Shown here: piece by piece, positions 48,978 to 58,221 of the stretch | Layout: every line of letters starts with the position of its first letter | Numbering within the stretch: the stretch's first letter is position 1 | Assembly (NCBI RefSeq): GCF_014635725.1 | Contig: NZ_BMDJ01000001.1 | Span: forward strand, 372,001-436,000 | DNA: 64,000 nucleotides | From: Pedobacter mendelii | GTDB lineage: Bacteria > Bacteroidota > Bacteroidia > Sphingobacteriales > Sphingobacteriaceae | Reading direction: 5' to 3' | The notes under the pieces: model-generated | The model's database searches: none | What the model saw: the letters and a program-made list of their open reading frames with translations, nothing else | What the model was told of the DNA's origin: nothing | Translations under genes and position numbers: made by a program

Positions 48978-51389
48978 ATGCATAAAATCAGACCTTTCGT
49001 TTTTACGTTTTTACTTTCAATTTTTAGTTTAGCAACTTTTGCACAACAGCTTTCAACCATTAAGGGAACAATAACAACATCAAATGGCCAACCAGCTGCG
49101 TATATATCTGTAAGCTTAAAAGGAAAGGGGCTTGGGAGCACTTCAGATAACAATGGTAATTACTCCATAACAAAAGTAAAACCTGGAAATTATATCATAA
49201 AAGTTTCTGCAGTTGGTTTAAAATCAGAAGAAAAAACAATTTCAATAATTGCTGGACAAACTTTAACATCAGATTTCACTTTAGCAGAGAACTCAGATCA
49301 ATTAAAAGAGGTAAATATATCTACCAATAAGCGTAATAAATTCGCAACAAAGGCAAGTACTTATGTGGCTAAGTTGCCATTAAAAAATCTGGAGAACCCT
49401 CAAGTATATACTACCATTTCGAAAGAATTAATGGAGGAGCAAATTACTACAGATTTTAGTTCAGTACTTAAAAACACATCTGGATTAGATAAACTTTGGA
49501 CATCTACAGGAAGAAGTGGCGATGGTGCAGCCTATTATAATATAAGAGGATTTGTAACCCAAGTTTCTATTATAGATGGTATTGCAGGACAAACAAATGG
49601 TGATCTTGACCCAGCAAACATTGAAACTGTTGAGGTAATGAAAGGTCCATCAGGCACATTATATGGCGGTGCATTAACGGGTTTTGGTGGCTTGATTAAC
49701 GTGGTTACCAAAAAACCATTAGATACTGCCGGAGGAAATGTTTCTTATTCAACAGGAAGTTTCGGCTTAAATCGCTTAACCGCCGATGTATACAGCCCAA
49801 TAAACAAAGAGAAAAATTTACTTTTTAGAATTAATGCTGCTTATAACAAACAAAATAGTTGGCAGGATGCTGGTTTTAGTAGGTCTACTCTTATAGCTCC
49901 GGTTTTAGAATACAGAGTTAGTGATAAACTTACGCTAAATCTGGCCGCTGATATTTACAATTACGAGGGTACAAACCCAGCAATGGTTTTCTTGAACAGA
50001 AGCAGACAATTAATTGCCCGTACACCAGATGAATTGAATTTCGATTTTGGCAAATCTTACACCAGTAATGATTTAACCATTAAAACACCAACATTTAATG
50101 TTCGTGGAAAAGTAACCTATAAAATTTCTGATGAATGGACTTCTCAAACTAACTTTTCGCAGAATAACCGTAAATCTGATGGTTTCTATTCTTATATCAT
50201 GTATTTGGGTGCAACAGATGATATCTTATCAAGATACATCAACATTCAAAACTCTACCAGCAACACTACAAACATTCAACAAAATTTTCTTGGCGATTTT
50301 AAAATTGCCGGAATTAGAAACAGAGTAGTAATCGGTCTGGATTATTTAAATCAGGAAACAAATAATAGCAACTCACCTTACGTTTTATTTGATTTGGTGA
50401 GCAGTATCGGCACACCTGCAAACTATGCTAGTATAACCCGTAGCGCTGTTGAGAACAGAATTGCTACAACAGCTGGCCCTGCAAAATCTTCTACACAAAC
50501 TAAAGTGTATAGTGCATACGCCTCCGATGTGATTAATATTACAGATGCATTAGCTGCTATGTTGAGCTTAAGGATTGACAGATTTGACAATAAAGGATCA
50601 TATAACATCGCTACAGGCGTTACAACTGGTAAATTTTTGCAAACGGCTATCTCACCAAAATTCGGTTTAACTTATAATATTGTAAAAGATCAGGTGGCTT
50701 TATTCGCCAATTACATGAATGGTTTCCAAAATCTGGCACCAATAATTCAGCCATTGGCTGATATTAACGGTGTTTTTAAACCAAAGCAAGCCAATCAAAT
50801 CGAAGGTGGTGTTAAGGCTGATTTATTTCAGAATAAACTAAATTTTACCGCTAGCTATTTTAATATCGAGGTTGATAATATTACCAGAGCAGAATCAATT
50901 GTTAGGAACGGCGTAAACTATAACATTACTGTGCAAGATGGTACACAAAGAAACAAAGGTGTAGAGTTTAACTTAAATGCAAACCCAATTGCCGGTTTAA
51001 ATTTAACCGCTGGTTATAGCCACATTGATAGTAAAATTACCAGAGCGGCCGCTAGTGTTGAAGGTAGAAGACCAGTTGATGCTGGTCCGGAAGATATGGT
51101 TAATGGTTGGATTAGTTATACTTTAACAAGAGGAAACTTATCTGGATTAGGCTTAGGTTTCGGCGGAAACTACAATAGCGAAAATGTGATTACCAACACT
51201 TTGGCAACAGGCACTTTCACACTTCCAGCTTATACGGTATTAAATGCTACTGCCTTTTACGGTAATAACAGATATAGAATCGGCGTAAAGTTGGATAACA
51301 TCACCGATAAAAGATATTATAAAGGTTGGACAACTGTTGAGGCACAAATGCCTAGAAGCTTCGTAGCAAACATCACTTACAAATTTTAA
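48978..51389 (+). CDS. TonB-dependent siderophore-type receptor 1
   Basis: The outer-membrane receptor has 803 residues. The ATG at 48978 opens a signal peptide (MHKIRPFVFTFLLSIFSLAT, cleaved after FAQ); an earlier TTG at 48948 would overlap the operator. Domains in order: carboxypeptidase-D-regulatory repeat (TIKGTITTSNGQPAAYISVS, about 25-100), plug (about 120-250, YNIRGFVTQVSIIDG, VEVMKGPSGTLYGG) and a 22-strand-type barrel ending in NITYKF. The plug and barrel resemble FhuA-type siderophore receptors. It heads a five-gene cluster and abuts its paralogue (TAATG). Confidence 0.9.
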   Translation: MHKIRPFVFTFLLSIFSLATFAQQLSTIKGTITTSNGQPAAYISVSLKGKGLGSTSDNNGNYSITKVKPGNYIIKVSAVGLKSEEKTISIIAGQTLTSDFTLAENSDQLKEVNISTNKRNKFATKASTYVAKLPLKNLENPQVYTTISKELMEEQITTDFSSVLKNTSGLDKLWTSTGRSGDGAAYYNIRGFVTQVSIIDGIAGQTNGDLDPANIETVEVMKGPSGTLYGGALTGFGGLINVVTKKPLDTAGGNVSYSTGSFGLNRLTADVYSPINKEKNLLFRINAAYNKQNSWQDAGFSRSTLIAPVLEYRVSDKLTLNLAADIYNYEGTNPAMVFLNRSRQLIARTPDELNFDFGKSYTSNDLTIKTPTFNVRGKVTYKISDEWTSQTNFSQNNRKSDGFYSYIMYLGATDDILSRYINIQNSTSNTTNIQQNFLGDFKIAGIRNRVVIGLDYLNQETNNSNSPYVLFDLVSSIGTPANYASITRSAVENRIATTAGPAKSSTQTKVYSAYASDVINITDALAAMLSLRIDRFDNKGSYNIATGVTTGKFLQTAISPKFGLTYNIVKDQVALFANYMNGFQNLAPIIQPLADINGVFKPKQANQIEGGVKADLFQNKLNFTASYFNIEVDNITRAESIVRNGVNYNITVQDGTQRNKGVEFNLNANPIAGLNLTAGYSHIDSKITRAAASVEGRRPVDAGPEDMVNGWISYTLTRGNLSGLGLGFGGNYNSENVITNTLATGTFTLPAYTVLNATAFYGNNRYRIGVKLDNITDKRYYKGWTTVEAQMPRSFVANITYKF

Positions 51390-53845
51390 TGTCTTTAGCC
51401 ATGAAAAAATTAAAAAAATATACTTTAACAGTAGCGCTACTGTTGAGCTCGATCATTTCATTTGGGCAACAAACTTCGATAATTAGTGGGAAAGTTACTA
51501 CTGCTGATGGCAAACCAGCACAATACCTATCTGTTGGATTAAAAGGAAAAGGAATTGGCAACATCACAAATGAAACGGGCTTTTATGAAATTCAAAAAGT
51601 TAAGCCAGGCTCATATATTTTAAAAGTATCGGGTGTTGGAATTCAAAATATGGAGAAAACCATTACTGTTATTGCCGGTGAAAATCAAACATCAAATTTT
51701 ACGATTAGTGAAACCTCAAATCAGCTTAGCGATGTAAACATCAGTCAGAATAAGGCTAATAAATATGCGACTAAAAAAAGTGATTATGTTTCAAAAATGC
51801 CACTTAAAAATTTAGAAAACCCTCAGGTTTATACTACAATTACTAAAGAAACGCTTGCAGATCAATTGATTTTTTCTGTTGATGATGCAACCAGAAACGC
51901 AACAGGTATCCAAAAAATGTGGGAATCTACTTCCCGCGGTGGCGATGGAGGTGCATATTATGCATCAAGGGGATTTATTGTACAAGCAAAACTTAGAAAT
52001 GGTTTAGCAGGTAGTGTTACCAGTCGGAATGATGCCGCAAATTTAGAAAGTGTAGAAATTATTAAAGGCCCATCAGCCACACTATTTGGAAGTACTTTAA
52101 CCTCTTATGGTGGTTTAATAAACAGAGTAACCAAAAAACCCTTTGAAGGCATTGGTGGCGAAGTAAGTTATTCTGCCGGCAGCTTTGATTTTAACAGGGT
52201 TAGCACAGATTTTAATTTCCCGGTAGACAAATCAAATCATGTTTATGCCCGCTTAAATGCTTCGTACAATTACAAAGGTTCGTTTCAGGATAATGTATAT
52301 GACAGGGGATTCTTTCTTGCCCCAAGCTTAGCCTACAAAGCGAATGATAAATTAGATTTCACATTTGATGCAGAAATCGCAAACGGAACAAACACTTTAA
52401 AACCTTTTGTTTTCTTTTACTTTCCTGTTGCTCAATTGGGTTTCGACAGAGCAGATCAAGCCGGTGTAAACTACAATAAATCTTTTATTGGCGATGGAAT
52501 AAAGCAAAAATACAATAGCACAAACTTCTTTGCACAGGCAAATTATAAGTTTAACGATAACTGGTCATCACACACTAACTTTTCAAGCAGTTACAGTTTC
52601 TCTAATGGCCGAGGTTCTTATTTCTTTTTAGTTCCTAACAGCTTTTTTAATGCAGCTGCAGCTCCTGGTGCAGATAATTTATCAAGGGCAGATCAATCTA
52701 CCGATAACAGCAAAATATACACCTATGAGGTACAACAAAATTTTAACGGAACATTTAATTTAGGTTCTGTTAAAAACAGGGTTGTAATTGGATTAGATTA
52801 TTTACGTCAGAATTCTGATCAGTTGTTTTATTCAATCAACACATTCGATATTACCAATAAAAATGGTAACGATCCTAATTACAATAATTTTACGGAAACA
52901 AATTTGGCCGCCTTTTATGCCGCTAATGCAAATGATCCGAACGTAGTTTTTAATTATCCACTTAATTATAAATCGAATACTTATAGTGCCTACGCTTCTG
53001 ATGTGATTAATTTATCTGAAAAACTTATTGCATTAGCGGCTTTGCGAGTGGATAGGTTTGACAATAAAGGTAATTCTAATCGTGCAGGTGTCGCACCCAC
53101 CGGAGCATATAAACAAACTGTTTTCTCACCAAAATTTGGTTTGGTTTATCAACTGGTTAAAGATCAACTTTCCTTATTTGCCAATTATCAAAATGGCTTC
53201 AATAATATAAATGGCATCGATTATCAGGGCAATACATTTAAACCTGAGCAAGCCAATCAATTTGAAGGTGGTGTTAAAGTTAGTGCATTTGGTGATAGAC
53301 TTACAGGTACAGTTTCTTACTACGATATTAAAGTTAAAGATATTGTTAGAGGCTACAATAGTGATCCTTTAAATCCAAACGCTCAAATTCAGGACGGAAA
53401 TAAATTAAGCAAAGGTATAGAAGCAGAAATTATTGCAAATCCGGTTAATGGCTTAAATATTATTGCTGGTTTTGCTTATAATGATAATCATTTACAAAAT
53501 GCTTCTCCAGATGTTGAAGGCAGAAGAGACGCTTATTCTGCAGCACCATATTCGGCAAATGTTTGGGTGAGCTACAAATTTTCGAACAATGCATTGAAAG
53601 GATTTGGTTTCGGTGCCGGTGGTAATTATGCTAGCGATAATAAGATTTTGAACAGCGTTAGTCAGGGTGTATTTATCCTCCCGGCTTACCAAGTATTTAA
53701 TGCATCCGTATTTTATGACCACCAAAAATTTAGAATTGGTGCAAAGGTTGACAACTTTACCAACGAAAGATATTGGACAGGATATGGTACCATGAATCCT
53801 CAAGATTTAAGAAGCTTTACCGGAAGTATCACCTATAAATTTTAA
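51389..53845 (+). CDS. TonB-dependent siderophore-type receptor 2
   Basis: An 818-residue paralogue of receptor 1, same domain order. Shared blocks include PLKNLENPQVYTTI, RGGDGGAYYASRGFIVQAKL (receptor 1: RSGDGAAYYNIRGFVTQVSI), EIIKGPSATLFG and the C-terminal SFTGSITYKF. ATG at 51389 overlaps the previous stop by one base; an internal ATG at 51401 (MKKLKKYTLTVALLLSSIIS) starts a better signal peptide. Barrel loops differ between the two receptors, suggesting different ligands. A hairpin follows in the gap to the DUF4198 gene. Confidence 0.9.
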   Translation: MSLAMKKLKKYTLTVALLLSSIISFGQQTSIISGKVTTADGKPAQYLSVGLKGKGIGNITNETGFYEIQKVKPGSYILKVSGVGIQNMEKTITVIAGENQTSNFTISETSNQLSDVNISQNKANKYATKKSDYVSKMPLKNLENPQVYTTITKETLADQLIFSVDDATRNATGIQKMWESTSRGGDGGAYYASRGFIVQAKLRNGLAGSVTSRNDAANLESVEIIKGPSATLFGSTLTSYGGLINRVTKKPFEGIGGEVSYSAGSFDFNRVSTDFNFPVDKSNHVYARLNASYNYKGSFQDNVYDRGFFLAPSLAYKANDKLDFTFDAEIANGTNTLKPFVFFYFPVAQLGFDRADQAGVNYNKSFIGDGIKQKYNSTNFFAQANYKFNDNWSSHTNFSSSYSFSNGRGSYFFLVPNSFFNAAAAPGADNLSRADQSTDNSKIYTYEVQQNFNGTFNLGSVKNRVVIGLDYLRQNSDQLFYSINTFDITNKNGNDPNYNNFTETNLAAFYAANANDPNVVFNYPLNYKSNTYSAYASDVINLSEKLIALAALRVDRFDNKGNSNRAGVAPTGAYKQTVFSPKFGLVYQLVKDQLSLFANYQNGFNNINGIDYQGNTFKPEQANQFEGGVKVSAFGDRLTGTVSYYDIKVKDIVRGYNSDPLNPNAQIQDGNKLSKGIEAEIIANPVNGLNIIAGFAYNDNHLQNASPDVEGRRDAYSAAPYSANVWVSYKFSNNALKGFGFGAGGNYASDNKILNSVSQGVFILPAYQVFNASVFYDHQKFRIGAKVDNFTNERYWTGYGTMNPQDLRSFTGSITYKF

Positions 53846-53851
53846 TCAATC

Positions 53852-53885
53852 GCCAGTAAAAACTTATAAGATGGTTTTTACTGGC
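53852..53885 (+). terminator. Intercistronic hairpin between receptor 2 and DUF4198
   Basis: GCCAGTAAAAAC and GTTTTTACTGGC form a perfect 12-bp stem with a 10-nt loop, followed by TTTAAATC. It may attenuate or stabilise the upstream receptor mRNA. Confidence 0.65.
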
Positions 53886-53909
53886 TTTAAATCATTAAAC
53901 TAAAATATC

Positions 53910-54620
53910 ATGAAAACTAAATTATCCCTATTATTTTTCTTCCTTGCATTTAGCATAACAAGTGCTTTTGCACATGCTTTATGGATTGAAACAACAGCAA
54001 ACGGCAAAAAAGGACAAGCACAAGAAGTTAAAATTTACTTTGGCGAATATGAAGCCAACGAACCAGATTCTGCAATAAAATGGTTTAGCAACTTAAAACA
54101 ATTCAAATTGGTTTTAACTGCACCAAACGGAACTACAAAAGTTTTATCTACCTCGCCCGATGTTCATTTCTACAAAGCAAGTTTTACTCCTGAACAAAAT
54201 GGCACTTACAAATTATCAGTTGTACATGAGGTAGCTGATATATACGATAAAGCTAAAATCGAGTATTACGCTTTTGCAGATGTAGCCGTTGGAAGTACTA
54301 AAATTAATACTTCATTCCCTATTGAAGCAGCTTTAACCATTAGACCAGAAAAGCATGTTTTAAAACAAGGACAATCTGCGGTTTATCAAGTAATCTACAG
54401 TAAAACTCCTTTCGCCAAGCAAAAAATTACACTGGTAAACGCAGAAAGAAAAGCAATTCCAACAGAAACTGATGCTGATGGTAAATTCACATTTAAGCCA
54501 TCACAAAAAGGAAATTATTTTTTCGAGGCTTATAAAGAAGATAAAACTGCCGGACAATCAAATGGAAAAGATTACGAAAAAGTTTGGCATTTAGCAACCT
54601 ATACAACTCAGGTAAACTAA
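53910..54620 (+). CDS. DUF4198 periplasmic protein
   Basis: A protein of 236 residues with a signal peptide (MKTKLSLLFFFLAFSITSAF, cleaved before HALWIE). The mature start AHALWIETTANGKKGQAQEV is the DUF4198 hallmark: an exported domain beginning with a His near the new N-terminus that may bind metal. The C-terminal half is a beta-sandwich carrier-like region (KQKITLVNAERKAIPTETDA, DGKFTFKPSQKGNYFFEAYK). DUF4198 proteins accompany TonB receptors and metal transporters; here the neighbours suggest a periplasmic step of iron uptake. Confidence 0.83.
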   Translation: MKTKLSLLFFFLAFSITSAFAHALWIETTANGKKGQAQEVKIYFGEYEANEPDSAIKWFSNLKQFKLVLTAPNGTTKVLSTSPDVHFYKASFTPEQNGTYKLSVVHEVADIYDKAKIEYYAFADVAVGSTKINTSFPIEAALTIRPEKHVLKQGQSAVYQVIYSKTPFAKQKITLVNAERKAIPTETDADGKFTFKPSQKGNYFFEAYKEDKTAGQSNGKDYEKVWHLATYTTQVN

Positions 54621-54640
54621 TATAATTTATTAAAATCCAA

Positions 54641-55855
54641 ATGGCACAAACCAAACCAATACAGAAGAAACCAAAGAAATCGCGGATTAGAAAAATCAGC
54701 GATTGGCTGCATTTATGGCTTGGTATTGCATCTGGCCTGGTTGTTTTCCATTTGGGTATAACGGGTTGCATTTTTGCTTTTCAAAAAGAGATAACAGAAT
54801 TTATTCATAAGAAAGAAATTTTTGTTGACGTTCCTGCAAAAACACAAACTAAACCTTTAAGCGTTTTAAAAGCAACTGCAGAGAAAGCCTTAGGCGGAAA
54901 TAAAAAAATATCATTCATAACTACTTACAAACAACCAAATAAAGCCTGGGAATTTGGTGCTTTTAAAGCTGGCGATCCTAAAGCATTTTGGTATTTCGAT
55001 TCTATAGACTATTACGACTTGGTACTCATTAATCCTTACAATGGTAAGGTTACTTTGGTGGCAGATCACAAATATGAATTTTTTGCTATCATAAAAATGC
55101 TTCACTGGAGTTTCCTAATCAACCATCCCATTGGGCAGCAAATTATAGGTTGGGCAACATTGATTTTTGTATTCTTGCTTATTTCCGGCATAGTAATGTG
55201 GTGGCCAAAAAACCTTAAAAAATCGAACTTCGATAAAAGCTTTAAAGTAAAATGGAGCGCAAAATTTAAACGGATTAATTACGATTTACATAATGTTTTA
55301 GGATTTTATGTGATGATAATTTGCTTAATGCTGGCACTTACAGGCATGGTTTGGGCTTTTAAATGGTTTCAAACAACCATTTATGTAGTCGCATCTAGAA
55401 GCATAACGCCTCCTGCCCGTGTTAATGTAGAATCAGACTCAACGAAATCAATTTCTGCTATTCCTTTTGATATTGCCTTTGAAACTGCAAAAGAACAATT
55501 TAAGGAATTTGATAGAATTGGGATGTCTCCGGCTGGCCCTGGCAAGGCTACAATTTATGCTACTGGATATCATGGCAATGAAACCTACTGGAATTTCGAT
55601 GTAATACAATTCGATCAATATTGTGGAAAATTATTGCATCGCAAAACTCAAACTGATAAAAATGCAGGAGAGGCTTTAATCGGTATGAACTACGATATCC
55701 ATGTAGGTGCGATTTTAGGCTTACCAGGTAAAATTTTGGCATTCTTTGCCAGTTTCATTGCGGCAAGCTTACCCATAACTGGTTTCATTATTTGGTGGGG
55801 CAAAAAGAAGAAAAAGAAAAATCACGCAGCTGTAGAACATAACATGAAATCTTAA
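54641..55855 (+). CDS. PepSY-associated membrane protein
   Basis: A protein of 404 residues with four predicted membrane helices: WLGIASGLVVFHLGITGCIF, GWATLIFVFLLISGIVMWW, YVMIICLMLALTGMVWAF and FFASFIAASLPITGFIIWW. Two PepSY-like periplasmic segments lie between helices 1-2 and 3-4. His residues within or beside the helices (HLWLG, FHLGITG, LHNVLGF) could bind heme. The family includes siderophore-linked iron reductases such as FoxB and PiuB-type proteins. Together with the upstream receptors this suggests reduction or release of iron in the periplasm. It begins 20 nt after DUF4198. Confidence 0.88.
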   Translation: MAQTKPIQKKPKKSRIRKISDWLHLWLGIASGLVVFHLGITGCIFAFQKEITEFIHKKEIFVDVPAKTQTKPLSVLKATAEKALGGNKKISFITTYKQPNKAWEFGAFKAGDPKAFWYFDSIDYYDLVLINPYNGKVTLVADHKYEFFAIIKMLHWSFLINHPIGQQIIGWATLIFVFLLISGIVMWWPKNLKKSNFDKSFKVKWSAKFKRINYDLHNVLGFYVMIICLMLALTGMVWAFKWFQTTIYVVASRSITPPARVNVESDSTKSISAIPFDIAFETAKEQFKEFDRIGMSPAGPGKATIYATGYHGNETYWNFDVIQFDQYCGKLLHRKTQTDKNAGEALIGMNYDIHVGAILGLPGKILAFFASFIAASLPITGFIIWWGKKKKKKNHAAVEHNMKS

Positions 55856-55867
55856 AATTAACATATA

Positions 55868-56785
55868 ATGAAAATTTTCAACTTAATATTTTTACTCGCA
55901 GGACTTGTTTCCAGCAGTATACATGCTCAAGACAAATTAGAGCAAGACAGGAAAGCAATTAAATCGCTTGCTGGTTTCTATAAAGTAAATTTCAATTATG
56001 GCGAAGTCACTTCTCCAAATCCTGATTATGAATTTAGTAAGCCATACAAAAGCCATGGTAAGGAGTGGGCACAAATAATTGTTGATGAGCCAAGAAGAAT
56101 TGTTATTCAACATATACTAGCAATTAATGATTCAACCGTTATTAAGCATTGGCGCCAGGATTGGACTTATGAAGACACCGATATTATGCTTTATACTCAA
56201 GATAATACTTGGAAAAAAGGCAATTTAACTGCTGCTGATGTAAAAGGAAAATGGACCCAAAAAGTTTATCAGGTTGATGATAGCCCACGTTACCAGGGTT
56301 ACGGTATCTGGAGCCATGTGGGCGGCCACGATTCATGGTCGAGTGAAACCGATTCTCCATTGCCTAGACGAGAATCAACCGTTCGTAAAGATTATAATGT
56401 TTTAATCCGCGGAAGCAGAATTTCCATTACCAAAGATGGTTGGATGTTTGAGCAAGATAATAAAAAAACACTTCGTACACCCGAAGGCGATAAAGTAATT
56501 GCTGTAGAAAAAGGTTATGAAGAATTTACTAAGATAGACCCTAAAGTTTTTGCCTATGCTCAAAAATGGTGGAATAGCCAAAATACCTATTGGGCAGATG
56601 TACGTAACGTATGGACGGATGTAATTGGCTCCACCGATACCGTTAAAGTAAAAACGATGGCTAATGGCAAATTGCTTTACGAAACACTTTTCACACTTGG
56701 CGACCAATCTATCAAAGAAAAATGGTCTGCCTCACAAAATAAAGAAAAAATCAAAACAGCCTTACAGCCATATCTTGCAAAATAG
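55868..56785 (+). CDS. DUF6607 family secreted protein
   Basis: A protein of 305 residues with a signal peptide (MKIFNLIFLLAGLVSSSIHA). The sequence is rich in Trp and has conserved segments such as HWRQDWTYEDTDIMLYTQDN, QGYGIWSHVGGHDSWSSETD and RRESTVRKDYNVLIRGSR, which match the family DUF6607. Its function is unknown. It is the last gene of the receptor cluster (12 nt after the PepSY gene), followed by a strong terminator, so it is probably iron-regulated with the rest. Confidence 0.8.
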   Translation: MKIFNLIFLLAGLVSSSIHAQDKLEQDRKAIKSLAGFYKVNFNYGEVTSPNPDYEFSKPYKSHGKEWAQIIVDEPRRIVIQHILAINDSTVIKHWRQDWTYEDTDIMLYTQDNTWKKGNLTAADVKGKWTQKVYQVDDSPRYQGYGIWSHVGGHDSWSSETDSPLPRRESTVRKDYNVLIRGSRISITKDGWMFEQDNKKTLRTPEGDKVIAVEKGYEEFTKIDPKVFAYAQKWWNSQNTYWADVRNVWTDVIGSTDTVKVKTMANGKLLYETLFTLGDQSIKEKWSASQNKEKIKTALQPYLAK

Positions 56786-56808
56786 TAATTTGATAATTGT
56801 ATCCATTG

Positions 56809-56848
56809 AAAAGCCGGTTAATTTAAATGTTGACCGGCTTTTCTTTTT
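56809..56848 (+). terminator. Terminator of the iron-acquisition operon
   Basis: AAAAGCCGGT pairs with ACCGGCTTTT over a 14-nt loop and is followed by CTTTTT. Confidence 0.85.
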
Positions 56849-56876
56849 AATTTGATTTTGTAATTGTTACAATGCT

Positions 56877-56884
56877 TAAATTTG
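56877..56884 (+). promoter_or_regulatory. Predicted -7 box of the second M28 gene, 4 nt before the start codon
   Basis: TAAATTTG, then agcc and ATG. A TTTG at 56851 (22-nt spacing) is a possible -33 element. Confidence 0.55.
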
Positions 56885-56888
56885 AGCC

Positions 56889-58043
56889 ATGCAAATTTTA
56901 TCCTTTAAAAAATTTAGTTTATTAGTGCTTCTAATGTATTCTTTAAATGGTTTCGCACAAGATTCTGTTTATGTAAGGCAAACGATTAAGCAACTAACAT
57001 CCAAAACATTTTGGGGAAGAGGTTATACTAAGGATGGAATGGCAAAAGCGGCCAACTTCTTATCTGCTGAATATAAAAAAATTGGCCTTCTACCATTTCA
57101 AGGAGATTATAAGCAATCTTTCAATTATCCTGTAAATACGTTTCCCGGGAAAATGCTGGTTATAATTAATGGAAAAAAACTAATACCCGGGAAAGATTTT
57201 ATCATCAACAATGAAAGCCCTTCTTTGAAAAAACAAGCTACTGTTGATAAGATAGATTCAGTTAATTACAAGACTGGTTTAAATCTTCAGATTGTGTTAA
57301 AAGATAAGCTTACCTGGTCGGTAGCTACAGAAGTTGCTGATAAAACCATTATTCAAATCAATAAGAAAACATTTGCAGAAATTCCAAAAACGATTAATGT
57401 TGATATAGAAAATAAATTTATTCCTGATTTTAAAGCCTCCAACATATGCGGTTTTGTAAAAGGTACAAAATATCCAGATTCGGTATTGTTGATAACCGCT
57501 CACTACGATCATTTAGGCGGAATGGGAAATGACACCTATTTCCCCGGCGCAAATGATAATGCAGCAGGCGTAGCAACACTGTTAAGTTTAGCAAAGTATT
57601 ATGCCGCAAATCCACAGCCTTATTCGGTTGGTTTTATTTGTTTTGCCGGCGAAGAAGTGGGCTTGCTTGGTTCAAAATATTTTACTGAAAACCCATTACT
57701 GCCGCTAAGTACCATTAAGTTTTTGATAAATCTTGATTTGGTTGGTACGGGCGAAAGTGGAATGACAGTTGTAAATGCTAGTGTTTATCCTAAAGCGTTT
57801 TCAATTTTAAATCACATTAATGCTGAGCAGAAGTTAATTACTAAAATTAATTCGAGAGGTAAGGCAGCAAACAGCGACCATTATTTTTTTACCGAAAAAG
57901 GTGTTCCTGCTTTCTTTTTCTATACTCAAGGAGGAATTTCCGCCTACCATGATGTATTTGATAAAGCTGAAACGTTGCCGTTAACCGAGTATAACGACTT
58001 ATTTAAACTGATAATATCTTTTAATAAAAAGATGATGGAATAG
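56889..58043 (+). CDS. Secreted M28 family metallopeptidase, small type
   Basis: A protein of 384 residues with a signal peptide (ending in NGFAQ). It has the di-zinc residues: His in LITAHYDHLGG, Asp in FPGANDNAAGVATLL, the Glu pair in CFAGEEVGLLGS, Asp in INLDLVGTGES, and the final His in GGISAYHDVFDKAE. The sequence between about 90 and 190 is a divergent region without a clear PA domain. It probably acts as an aminopeptidase in the periplasm. It stands alone behind the iron operon terminator. Confidence 0.88.
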   Translation: MQILSFKKFSLLVLLMYSLNGFAQDSVYVRQTIKQLTSKTFWGRGYTKDGMAKAANFLSAEYKKIGLLPFQGDYKQSFNYPVNTFPGKMLVIINGKKLIPGKDFIINNESPSLKKQATVDKIDSVNYKTGLNLQIVLKDKLTWSVATEVADKTIIQINKKTFAEIPKTINVDIENKFIPDFKASNICGFVKGTKYPDSVLLITAHYDHLGGMGNDTYFPGANDNAAGVATLLSLAKYYAANPQPYSVGFICFAGEEVGLLGSKYFTENPLLPLSTIKFLINLDLVGTGESGMTVVNASVYPKAFSILNHINAEQKLITKINSRGKAANSDHYFFTEKGVPAFFFYTQGGISAYHDVFDKAETLPLTEYNDLFKLIISFNKKMME

Positions 58044-58127
58044 TCCTAGTTTTTAGGACGAAAGCTTTGAATCTAAGTATAAACATGGGATTTAGAGTTA
58101 TCAAAGATTTAAATCTATTTCTATTTA

Positions 58128-58158
58128 TTGGGATAATATTTAAACCCGTTGGGATAAT
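58128..58158 (+). promoter_or_regulatory. Direct repeat TTGGGATAAT, two copies 21 nt apart
   Basis: Copies at 58128-58137 and 58149-58158, on the same face of the helix, 64-94 nt upstream of the DUF5694 start. This is the geometry of a site for a dimer binding direct repeats. Confidence 0.45.
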
Positions 58159-58221
58159 TAAATTTAACACCCGCCTTTGTATAATCATCTTTGAATCAAC
58201 AAATCAAAAACAAGATTCATT

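Noticed and set aside
58043..58059. Hairpin GTCCTA/TAGGAC after the second M28 gene as a terminator
   Set aside because: Only six base pairs and no T-run follows.
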